DNA of 64,000 nt from Microbacterium sp. (GTDB taxonomy: Bacteria; Actinomycetota; Actinomycetes; Actinomycetales; Microbacteriaceae): NCBI RefSeq assembly GCF_031178445.1, contig NZ_JAPSIY010000002.1:248001-312000 (forward strand), read 5' to 3'. Position numbers and translations under genes: made by a program. How positions within the stretch are numbered: position 1 is the stretch's first letter; each line of letters begins with the position of its first letter. Below the pieces are notes generated by a model. The model was not told where the DNA came from. It searched no databases and worked only from the letters and a program-made list of their open reading frames with translations. Shown here in pieces: positions 34,316 through 42,221 of the stretch.

Positions 34316-35784
34316 ACGTCGCGCTCGGCCTCGCGGCGGTGACGATCGTGCTCATCGCCACCGTCGTGCTGGGAGGCATGGGGGTCCGGCTGAGCCGCAC
34401 CACCGGCGACTTCTTCGTCGCGTCTCGAAGCGTGCGGCCCGTGTGGAACGCCTCCGCCATCAGCGGCGAGTACCTCTCGGCCGGAACTTTTCTCGGCCTC
34501 GCGGGCTTGGTGCTGCTCGTCGGCGCCGACGGCTTCTGGTTCCCGATCGGGTACGCGGCCGGCTATCTGCTTCTGCTGCTGTTCGTCGCGGCGCCCCTGC
34601 GCCGCAGCGGGGCATACACGATCCCCGACTTCATCGAGGCGCGTCTCGAGTCGCGCGCCGTGCGCCGGGTCACGAGCCTGCTGGTCATCGTGATCGGCTG
34701 GCTGTACATCGTTCCGCAGCTGCACGGAGCCTCCCTCACACTGCAGGTCGTGGCGAATCTGCCGCCGTGGGTCGGCGCGGTGGTCGTCGCCGCCGTCGTC
34801 TCGGGCATCGTCGCCGCCGGAGGCATGCGCGCGATCACGGTCGTGCAGGCCATGCAGTACTGGCTGAAGCTCAGTGCCCTGACGATACCCGCCGTCCTGA
34901 CGCTGATGGTGCTGTCCGATCGTGAGCCGACGCTGGCGCCGCTGGAGGCGTTCCCCTTCGAACTCGGTCCGGCCGCCACCGATCCCTACTCGACAGCCTC
35001 GCTGATGCTCGCCCTGCTGCTCGGCACGATCGGGTTGCCACATGTGCTCGTTCGCTTCTACACGAGTCCCGACGGCGGGTCGGCCCGCCGCACGACGGTG
35101 CTGGTCGTCGCGATGATCGGTCTCTTCTATGCGGTGGCAGGCACGCTGGGACTGATCGCACGCGTGGCGGCGCCCGATATGGCCAGGGCGGGACTCGCCG
35201 ACACCGTCGTACTGGCGCTACCGATGCGGGTGCTGCCTGAACCCATCGGTGCGGTGGTCACCGCGATCGTCGTGGCGGGCGCGTTCGCGGCCTTCCTCGC
35301 CACCTCCTCGGGTCTGGTCGTCTCACTCGCCGGTGTGATCAGCCAGGACGTCTTCGACGGCTCCGTGCGCTCCTTCCGCCTCTCGGCGGTGCTGTGCGTC
35401 GTCGCGCCGCTGTGCGTTGCGCTGCTCACCGGTCCTGAAGCACTGGTCTCCAGCGTCGGGACGGTGTTCCTCGTCGCAGCGACCAGCCTCACACCCGTCA
35501 TCCTGCTCGGCGTGTGGTGGCGCGGACTGACAGCACGGGGGTCGATGGCCGGGATGCTCGTAGGCGGGCTCACAGTCGGCGCGTCGATCAGTGCCTCGGC
35601 CATGCTCGGCGCCGACGCCGCGACCGTGGCGCCCCTTCTCGTGCAGCCCGCCGCCTGGGCGATCCCGCTGGTGATCGCCGTGGTCGTGGTCGTCTCGCGG
35701 CTCGACAAGCGCGGAGCCCCGATCCGCGCCGACCGCTACCTGACGCGGTTGCATCTCCCGGAGCGCCACGGCGACGCGAGCTGA
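34312..35784 (+). CDS. Sodium/solute symporter (ActP/MctP-like)
   Basis: 490 aa with about 13 transmembrane helices of the SSS family. Landmarks are TTGDFFVASRSVRPVWNASAI near the N-terminus, ISGEYLSAGTFLG, and a mid-region GGMRAITVVQAMQYWLK block. The pairing with a DUF485 gene points to monocarboxylates such as acetate, pyruvate or propionate. As last gene of the CstA-LytSR operon it provides a second, sodium-coupled route for what may be the same class of substrates. It ends 22 bp before the convergent CDF gene. Confidence 0.9.
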   Translation: MNVALGLAAVTIVLIATVVLGGMGVRLSRTTGDFFVASRSVRPVWNASAISGEYLSAGTFLGLAGLVLLVGADGFWFPIGYAAGYLLLLLFVAAPLRRSGAYTIPDFIEARLESRAVRRVTSLLVIVIGWLYIVPQLHGASLTLQVVANLPPWVGAVVVAAVVSGIVAAGGMRAITVVQAMQYWLKLSALTIPAVLTLMVLSDREPTLAPLEAFPFELGPAATDPYSTASLMLALLLGTIGLPHVLVRFYTSPDGGSARRTTVLVVAMIGLFYAVAGTLGLIARVAAPDMARAGLADTVVLALPMRVLPEPIGAVVTAIVVAGAFAAFLATSSGLVVSLAGVISQDVFDGSVRSFRLSAVLCVVAPLCVALLTGPEALVSSVGTVFLVAATSLTPVILLGVWWRGLTARGSMAGMLVGGLTVGASISASAMLGADAATVAPLLVQPAAWAIPLVIAVVVVVSRLDKRGAPIRADRYLTRLHLPERHGDAS

Positions 35785-35806
35785 CCGCGGGCGCGGAGGC
35801 GACCCC

Positions 35807-36793
35807 TCATCCGTCGGCCTCGCCGGTGTCGACCTCTTCCGGCAGCCTGCTCACCGGGGCGACGACGATGTCCTGCACCTTCCAGTCCAGCGCCGTGATC
35901 GCCCGGGAGAGCTCGTTGAGCTCGGAGACAGCCACCTTCGCCCTGCGGGGGATGACGAACGCCTCGATGTGGAAAACCTGTCCCTGATCCCGCATCCGCA
36001 CTCCGGCGTCCTGCACCCAGGGCCGGGAGCGCGTCAGCTCGAGCACTTCCTGGGCGAGGGGGTGCGGCGCCTTGTCGTCGTAGGTCTTCGCACGCTGATC
36101 CATGAGGTCGAGCACGGCGCCCTTCGTGTTGCGGAAGCCGTCCCAGATGATGCCGAGCGAGATGAACAGCGCCGCCACGCCGTCGAGCCACCACACCCCG
36201 AGACCGATGCCGAGCACGCCGACGATCGAGGCGGCGTTGGTCTGCCAGTCGGCCTTGGCCATGTCGGCGTCGGCGTAGAGCAGCTTGTTGTGCAGCACGG
36301 GAGCGATCTTCGATTTGGCAGGGCCGTAGATGAACACCGGACCGATCACGATCACGGCCATCACCGACACCATCAGCCAGCCCAGCCAGATGGTGTGCCC
36401 GAAGATCTGCACCGTGCCGATCGTCGGATGATCGCCCGCGATGAGGCCTGACACCGCCTCGACCGCCAGGTTCGCACCGACGGCGAGCAGCGCCACTCCT
36501 GCGACCAGGTGGCCGACTCCCATGGCGCGGTGCATGCCGTACGGGTGCCGCTTGGTCGGGGAACGGCGAACGAAGATGAGGGCGATGAGAAAGGCGAACT
36601 GCGGCAGCAGCGAGAGCATGTCCTCGATCCACGCTGTGCGCATGGCCTGCGAGTTGCCGACGACGAACGCGACGACCGTGATGGTCACGGCCGTGTAGCA
36701 GATGGTGAAGACCTCCCAGCGTGCGGCGCTGCGCAGGGCCCTGTGCTGGGTGCGGGGCAGGTCCGTGCGCCCGAACTGATGGACGACGCTCAC
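35807..36793 (-). CDS. Cation diffusion facilitator family transporter
   Basis: A 328-aa metal efflux protein, six predicted helices plus a C-terminal cytosolic domain. The CDF signature region is recognisable (KRHPYGMHRAMGVGHL before helix 3). The fifth-helix metal site reads DADMAKADWQTN; the usual second-site HxxxD is D-based here (D...D), so the metal selectivity may differ from zinc (Mn or Fe types use Asp). The start overlaps the stop of the upstream lipoprotein gene (ATGA, 36790-36793). Confidence 0.86.
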   Translation of the reverse strand: MSVVHQFGRTDLPRTQHRALRSAARWEVFTICYTAVTITVVAFVVGNSQAMRTAWIEDMLSLLPQFAFLIALIFVRRSPTKRHPYGMHRAMGVGHLVAGVALLAVGANLAVEAVSGLIAGDHPTIGTVQIFGHTIWLGWLMVSVMAVIVIGPVFIYGPAKSKIAPVLHNKLLYADADMAKADWQTNAASIVGVLGIGLGVWWLDGVAALFISLGIIWDGFRNTKGAVLDLMDQRAKTYDDKAPHPLAQEVLELTRSRPWVQDAGVRMRDQGQVFHIEAFVIPRRAKVAVSELNELSRAITALDWKVQDIVVAPVSRLPEEVDTGEADG

Positions 36794-37296
36794 GACCCGA
36801 CCTCCTCGTCGAGGAACCGTTCGAGCTCCGAGAGGAAGGCGTTCTCGCCCGGCGGCACCAGCAGCACCAGGCTGCGGCCGTCAGCGCCGGGGATTCCGGA
36901 GTATCCGCGAGTGGTGCCGGCGTTCTCGATCCATGGCGTCTGATCGGTGATGCCGCCGATCACCAGGTCGAGCTCACCTGCTTCCAGCATGCCGACAAGC
37001 GCCTCCTCGCTGCCGACCGTCCACACCGCTTCGGCGTCGAGCATGTCGCCGAACTCTGTGGCGAGGTCGGGCAGCGGGCCACTCGGATCGGGGCCGGTCA
37101 CATCGACGAGTCCGGGGTCGGGGCTCGCACCGATGCGCAGCTCACCGCCCGTGACGGTGTCGAGCGTGCCGTCGGGGTCGGAGGGCACGGTCAGTCCGCA
37201 GCCGGCCAGCGCACCCGCGAGCGACACGAGCGCGGCGGCGGAGATGAGGCGGCGGGAAGGGCGGACCGTGAAGGGGCTCGTCCTCGGGGTCTTCAT
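36790..37296 (-). CDS. Lipoprotein resembling a short family-3 solute-binding protein
   Basis: 168 aa from ATG 37296. A signal peptide ends in the lipobox LAGCG, so the mature protein is anchored by its Cys. The rest shows GELRIGASPDPGLVDVTG..., VGSEEALVGMLEAGELDLVIGGI and TRGYSG, the pattern of extracellular solute-binding proteins of family 3, but the protein is about 80-100 residues shorter than usual. It could be a minimal binding protein that scavenges or senses the ion exported by the CDF transporter. Translational coupling to that gene supports a shared role. Confidence 0.72.
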   Translation of the reverse strand: MKTPRTSPFTVRPSRRLISAAALVSLAGALAGCGLTVPSDPDGTLDTVTGGELRIGASPDPGLVDVTGPDPSGPLPDLATEFGDMLDAEAVWTVGSEEALVGMLEAGELDLVIGGITDQTPWIENAGTTRGYSGIPGADGRSLVLLVPPGENAFLSELERFLDEEVGS

Positions 37297-37370
37297 GACA
37301 GCATCCTGCCGTGAACCGAGCGGCGACCGCACCGTCTTGACGAGCGGAGGTGCTCCCGGCTAGGCCGGCG

Positions 37371-39209
37371 TCACTCCCACAGCTTCCAGCTGAGCAGCGC
37401 TGCGCGGGTGGAGCGCTCCTTGCGGGCGTCGTCCATGCCTCGCTGCACCACGGCGGCGAAGATCTCGCCGCCGGCGGAGCCGGGGTGGATCCGGTCACCG
37501 GCGAGCAGATCGGGGTGCTTCGAGATCGCTCCCGACCAGTCGGCCACGACCACCCCGGCGCGGCCGCGAGCGAACGCGTCGAGATCGCGGTTGACCCCCG
37601 CGATCCATTCGCGGGGTGCATAGGCGTTCACCAGGATCAGGTCGCGGTCGTGGCCCACTGTGTCGGCGATGTGCTTGAGCACGCTCCTATCGACAGGGCC
37701 GTTGGTGCCGAGCGCCACGACGACGTGATCGCGCAGCTCGCCCGAGACCGCCAACCGGTCGACGATCTCGGCTCCCGCCCAGATGGAGCGCGAAACCTCG
37801 GCATCGACGACGATGCCAGGCAGCCGCTCATAGAGGGCGGGTGCCGACGCCAGCATCACCGAGTCGCCGACGGCCGTGACCTGCTCGCCTGTGATCTGCA
37901 CGGGCGAAGGTGCAGGAGCGGGAGTCTGCTCGGCCCTCCTGGCCTCGGCCTCCCTGAGCGCCTGCTGACCATCGCGAATCGACTGCTCCGAGGCGGTCAT
38001 GGCGGGGGCGCTCGCGACGGCGGCGGTGGTGCCGCCGATGGCGATCACGCAGCCGACCAGACCACTGAGCATCGCGAACCTGCCCGCGGGTGTGCTGCGC
38101 GGGCGAGCGCGCACGGCACGCAGCGAACGGCGGAACCCTAGTCGGCGCACGGGCTGTTCGATCCAACGATACGAGGCGGACGCCGAGACCAGGGTGACCA
38201 GCAGCGCGAGCGCTCCGACCGCCCAGCCCGGAACCTCCCAGGCGGCGACGGCGGCCGTTGCGAGCACGAGGACGGGCCAGTGCCAGAGGTAGACGCCGTA
38301 CGAGCGGTCGCCGAGCCAGCGCAGCGGCGCGACGTCGAGCATCCGGCCGAACCGCGAGCCGGGCATGACACCCGCCGCGATCGTCATCAGCGACCCGGCC
38401 GACGCCAGCAGCAGCGTGCCGGGGAACGAGGCGGCGTCCTGCGTGTCGGGCAGCAGCGCGGCGAACACGATCGTCCCCAGTCCGATCATGCCGAGCAGTG
38501 CGACACCGCCCTGACCGAGACGGGTCCGCATCCATGCCGCATCCGGCATGCGTTCGGTCGCGAAGGCGAGTGCGATCCCCGCCAGCAGCCCGAAGGCGTG
38601 CGAGTCGGTGCCGAAGTACGCACGGGTCGCGTCCTCCGCTGCGAGCACCGACATCCACCACGCCGACCCTGCGGCGGCGCCCATCGCGACGGCGACGCGC
38701 GGCCAGCGACCCGGTAGCAGCAGCACGAGCGGCAGCAGCAGCGGCCAGAGCAGGTAGAACTGCTCTTCGACCGCCAGCGACCACACGTTGCGGAACAGCT
38801 CGGGAGCGGTCGTGGCGAAGTAGTCCGAGCCTGCGGCGATGGCCGCCCAGTTGTAGCTGAAGGTGAAGGCGCCCAGCAGCTGGCGCGCGATGCCCACGAG
38901 CACGTCGCCGCCGATCGCCCATGCGGCGGTCGAGCACACCGTCAGCACGACGATGAGCGCCGGCAGCAGCCGACGAGCGCGACGGCGCCAGAAGTCCACC
39001 AGCCGGCGGCGTACTCCGAGGCGCGTCGGGCGAAGCAGCAGGGAGGTGATCAGGAACCCGCTGACCACGAAGAAGACGTCGACGCCGACGAAGCCGGAGC
39101 GCAGCGGAGTGCCGGGGAACAAGTGGTAGATCAGCACCAGCGCCACCGCGATCGCCCGAAGTCCGTCGAGTCCCGCGTAGCGCGGGATGCGAGAGGAGGG
39201 GAAGGTCAT
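37371..39209 (-). CDS. OatA-like acyltransferase with C-terminal SGNH domain
   Basis: 612 aa from ATG 39209; longer frames lie antisense to truA and are rejected. The N-terminal acyltransferase-3 domain has ~10 helices (GLDGLRAIAVALVLIYH, DVFFVVSGFLITSLL, WSLAVEEQFYLLWP). The C-terminal part (from about residue 440) has an SGNH-like esterase or transferase domain: AVGDSVMLAS (Ser), VVALGTNGP (Asn) and GDRIHPGSAGG (Asp-x-x-His). The pair moves acetyl groups across the membrane and places them on extracellular glycans or peptidoglycan. It is divergent from truA with a 59-bp gap. Confidence 0.88.
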   Translation of the reverse strand: MTFPSSRIPRYAGLDGLRAIAVALVLIYHLFPGTPLRSGFVGVDVFFVVSGFLITSLLLRPTRLGVRRRLVDFWRRRARRLLPALIVVLTVCSTAAWAIGGDVLVGIARQLLGAFTFSYNWAAIAAGSDYFATTAPELFRNVWSLAVEEQFYLLWPLLLPLVLLLPGRWPRVAVAMGAAAGSAWWMSVLAAEDATRAYFGTDSHAFGLLAGIALAFATERMPDAAWMRTRLGQGGVALLGMIGLGTIVFAALLPDTQDAASFPGTLLLASAGSLMTIAAGVMPGSRFGRMLDVAPLRWLGDRSYGVYLWHWPVLVLATAAVAAWEVPGWAVGALALLVTLVSASASYRWIEQPVRRLGFRRSLRAVRARPRSTPAGRFAMLSGLVGCVIAIGGTTAAVASAPAMTASEQSIRDGQQALREAEARRAEQTPAPAPSPVQITGEQVTAVGDSVMLASAPALYERLPGIVVDAEVSRSIWAGAEIVDRLAVSGELRDHVVVALGTNGPVDRSVLKHIADTVGHDRDLILVNAYAPREWIAGVNRDLDAFARGRAGVVVADWSGAISKHPDLLAGDRIHPGSAGGEIFAAVVQRGMDDARKERSTRAALLSWKLWE

Positions 39210-39268
39210 CTGAGCGTGCGTGAGTATCGTGTCGGAGGCGATGTGACCCTCCAGTTTAGGCTGGCTTC

Positions 39269-40138
39269 GTGCGCATTCGCCTGGACATCGCCTATGACGG
39301 CACCCACTTCCGCGGGTGGGCCAGACAACCGGGGCTGCGTACCGTGCAGGGCACGCTCGAGGCGGCACTGGGTCGCATCGTCGGCTCCGAGATGCAGCTG
39401 GTCGTCGCCGGGCGCACGGATGCCGGGGTGCACGCCGCCGACCAGGTCGCGCATGTCGACCTCGACGAAGCGCAGTGGTCGCGAGTGCAGTCGCGCCACG
39501 GCAGGGCCGCCTCCGATCCCGCGGGTTCGCTGGCGCACCGCATACGGGGAGTGCTGGGCGCGTACCCCGACGTGACCGTCACGCGCACGAGCATCGCCCC
39601 TGACGGGTTCGACGCGAGATTCTCGGCGATATGGCGGCGCTACCGTTACCGCCTGGCCGACGCCGGCACGGGCTACGATCCGATGCGCCGCCACGACACC
39701 ACGACGCTCAAGGTCGCGCTCGACGCGGATGCGATGGATGCCGCGGCACAGACCCTCATCGGGTTGCACGACTTCGCCGCGTACTGCAAGCCTCGCGAGG
39801 AGGCGACGACCATCCGGACGCTGCTCGACTACCGGTGGCGTCGCGACGCCGAGGGCGTGCTGATCGCCGAGGTGAAGGCCGATGCCTTCTGCCACAGCAT
39901 GGTGCGCGCTCTGGTCGGGGCGTGCGCGGCGGTGGGGGAGGGCAGGCTCACGATCGGCGACGTGGCGCGCCTGCGTGACGAGCTGAGCCGCACCAGCGCG
40001 TTCAAAGTGCTGCCTGCCAGGGGGCTCACCCTCGCGGAGGTCGGCTACCCGGCCGACGAGTTGCTCGCGGCGCGCGCAGAGCAGACTCGCGCTCGCCGTG
40101 AACGGGAAGCCCCGGGGAACGCGGATGCCGGTGGCTGA
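39269..40138 (+). CDS. truA: tRNA pseudouridine(38-40) synthase
   Basis: 289 aa; the catalytic D51 lies in GRTDAGVHA. It converts U38-U40 of the anticodon stem to pseudouridine. GTG 39269 has TAGGCT 6 nt upstream (39257-39262), consistent with a leaderless transcript. The Lys/Arg-rich C-tail overlaps the next gene. In many actinobacteria truA lies after rplQ; here it is separate, close to rplM-rpsI (5 kb), which is also common. Confidence 0.95.
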   Translation: MRIRLDIAYDGTHFRGWARQPGLRTVQGTLEAALGRIVGSEMQLVVAGRTDAGVHAADQVAHVDLDEAQWSRVQSRHGRAASDPAGSLAHRIRGVLGAYPDVTVTRTSIAPDGFDARFSAIWRRYRYRLADAGTGYDPMRRHDTTTLKVALDADAMDAAAQTLIGLHDFAAYCKPREEATTIRTLLDYRWRRDAEGVLIAEVKADAFCHSMVRALVGACAAVGEGRLTIGDVARLRDELSRTSAFKVLPARGLTLAEVGYPADELLAARAEQTRARREREAPGNADAGG

Positions 40139-41441
40139 GACCTCTGAGGGCTCTCCGCGGATCAGAGAGATCGATTCGCCCGCCCTGATGCTGGTGAGTG
40201 CGCTTCGCGACGTCGTCGTAGGTCTCACCGTCGGCAGCGTCGGCACGTTCCTGCTGCTGGTCGTGCTGGGGATCATCGAAGAGGAGACGTCGCTGTTCGA
40301 CGGCATGGGCGTCTCGCTCGACCTGGACGCGCTGTTCCGTGCGTCCATGGGCTCCGTGCTGATCAGCTGGGGCGTGATGGCTCTGGCCTGGCCCGCTGTG
40401 CTGGTCGCAGGGAAGTTCGCCACGTTCGGGGCCGCCGAGGCGTTCGCCGCACGGCATCCGCACGACTCGCCCCCGCGCGGGGTGCGCGAGGGACTGCGGA
40501 CCGCGCCCGGCGAGACGGTGCGCGGCACGGGTCTGGTCTTGTTGTGGATCGGGGCCGCCATCACGGCGCTCTTCCTGCTCGTCACGCTCGTGATGCAGGT
40601 GCAGGGCGAGAACGACGACGGCATCGGCTGGGTTCTGACCGGAGGGTGCGCCGTGATCGCCGCCGCCGGCTACGGGCTGATGGTGCTGGGCGCGCGCATC
40701 TCGGCGTCGCAGGGTCAGCGCGTCGACGCCGTGCTGTCGACGTGGAGGTCGCGCAGCGCGGCCGCTGAGAAGGCCGAGCGGCGGATGCGGCGGGAGCTGC
40801 CGCCTGCGGAGCTTCCACCCGCGCTGCGGCGGCGCCGGCGCGAAGGGATCCTGGCGACGGTCGGGCCTTGGCTGCTCGGCGCGGGCGGAGTGATGTTCAT
40901 GCTGGCGATCGTGCTGCGCCAGCCGTGCCGCGGCTGTGAACAGAACGAGTGGGGGCCGACTGGGGAGGGCCTCATCGATTCGCTGTCGACAGCGGGTGGC
41001 GGCATCCTCACCGCGCTCGGTATCGCCTCGATCGGAGTGTGGCTGTTCTCGGTTGTGCGACTCTTCGTCACCGAGGAGGTGCTGCGGCGCTGGCTGCGCG
41101 CTCGATCCGGCGTGCGAGTCGCCGACGAGAAGCTGGGCGAGTTCCTTTCCACGCCATCGGCCGCCCGCCTCGGCGCGACCACGCTGGCCGCGTTCGGGAC
41201 GAGCCTGCTGATGGTCGCCGGCGGTGTCGCCATCGCCGAGTGGGAAGGGCTAGACCCGTCGATCGGTCTCACCGTCGGCCAGGCGATGCTCTTCGCGGCG
41301 GTGCTCGCGGGCCTGGTGGCCTGGCGCCGGCAGGTCGCGCTGCGCACCCTGGTGCGCGACCGCACGCTGCCCGGTGATCCGCCCTTGCATGACTCGAATC
41401 GTCGCGCAAGGCAGGGCGGGCATCGGGAAACCGGGCGATAA
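40125..41441 (+). CDS. Polytopic membrane protein of unknown function
   Basis: 438 aa from ATG 40125 (GTG 40098 is possible). About 8 hydrophobic segments are arranged in groups, with two soluble Arg/Glu-rich stretches around residues 190-235 and 330-360. A CRGCEQ motif sits in an extracytoplasmic loop. No catalytic signature is recognised. It overlaps truA by 14 nt. Confidence 0.72.
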   Translation: MPVAETSEGSPRIREIDSPALMLVSALRDVVVGLTVGSVGTFLLLVVLGIIEEETSLFDGMGVSLDLDALFRASMGSVLISWGVMALAWPAVLVAGKFATFGAAEAFAARHPHDSPPRGVREGLRTAPGETVRGTGLVLLWIGAAITALFLLVTLVMQVQGENDDGIGWVLTGGCAVIAAAGYGLMVLGARISASQGQRVDAVLSTWRSRSAAAEKAERRMRRELPPAELPPALRRRRREGILATVGPWLLGAGGVMFMLAIVLRQPCRGCEQNEWGPTGEGLIDSLSTAGGGILTALGIASIGVWLFSVVRLFVTEEVLRRWLRARSGVRVADEKLGEFLSTPSAARLGATTLAAFGTSLLMVAGGVAIAEWEGLDPSIGLTVGQAMLFAAVLAGLVAWRRQVALRTLVRDRTLPGDPPLHDSNRRARQGGHRETGR

Positions 41442-41450
41442 CGTGGGCGC

Positions 41451-42119
41451 ATGAGAGTCATCTCGTACAACCTGCGCAAGCATCGGGCGGCGTCCGAGCT
41501 GGAGGGGCTGGTCGACGAGCACGACCCCGACATCCTGTGCCTGCAGGAATGCGACACCACCGATCTGCCGAGGATGGTCGGTGGGCTCGAACTGGTCGAC
41601 TCCACCAAGGGCAACAGGCTGGGGCTCGCCGTGTACGCCCGACACAACACCTTCCGCATAGACGCGGTGCGCACGATCGGGCTCAAGAAGTCGCTGCACG
41701 ACCGCATGCTCAAACCCGCGCACGAGCGCGTGCTCGGGGTGCGCATGCACGAGATCGACTCGGGGCGCGGCCTCATCGTCGCCTCGTTCCACGCCGCCCC
41801 GCTCACCGCTCTGAACGCTCTGCGCCGCAACCAGATCCGCGCCGCCCTCACCGAGCTGGAGTCGATGGGGCCCGGTCTGCCGGTGCTGATGGTCGGAGAC
41901 TACAACTACCCCGTCTTCAAAGAGAACCTCGGTCAGAGCGTGCGCGAGCACGGCTATTCGCTGACCCTCAGCGACGACCACACCTATACGCGTTACCGGG
42001 TGCTCCGCGGGCATTACGACTTCGCGACATCCGTGGGCTTCTCGATCGACAGCATCCGCACACTCCCGCAGCGCACGAGCGACCACCGCCCGATCCTCGT
42101 CACGGCGGAGGCGGCGTGA
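41451..42119 (+). CDS. Endonuclease/exonuclease/phosphatase (EEP) family protein
   Basis: 222 aa. Motifs: ISYNLRKH (N-terminal Asn), the metal-binding Glu in CLQECD (around residue 33), VGDYNYP (Asp/Asn around 142) and the closing SDHRPIL (catalytic Asp-His around 213). The family includes DNA repair nucleases and phosphodiesterases; the substrate is not predictable. GATAAC lies 8 nt before the ATG, so it may be leaderless. Confidence 0.85.
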   Translation: MRVISYNLRKHRAASELEGLVDEHDPDILCLQECDTTDLPRMVGGLELVDSTKGNRLGLAVYARHNTFRIDAVRTIGLKKSLHDRMLKPAHERVLGVRMHEIDSGRGLIVASFHAAPLTALNALRRNQIRAALTELESMGPGLPVLMVGDYNYPVFKENLGQSVREHGYSLTLSDDHTYTRYRVLRGHYDFATSVGFSIDSIRTLPQRTSDHRPILVTAEAA

Positions 42120-42221
42120 CGCTGAGGGGGATCCACACGACCACCGGCGACCCTCGGCACTGCGGCGGCTGACGGAGCTGCACGCTGCTGGCGTCGCTGT
42201 GAATCGCCATCATGCGCGTGC

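Noticed and set aside
39206..40624. 472-aa open frame on the minus strand
   Set aside because: Antisense to truA and the next membrane-protein gene; no protein-like features.
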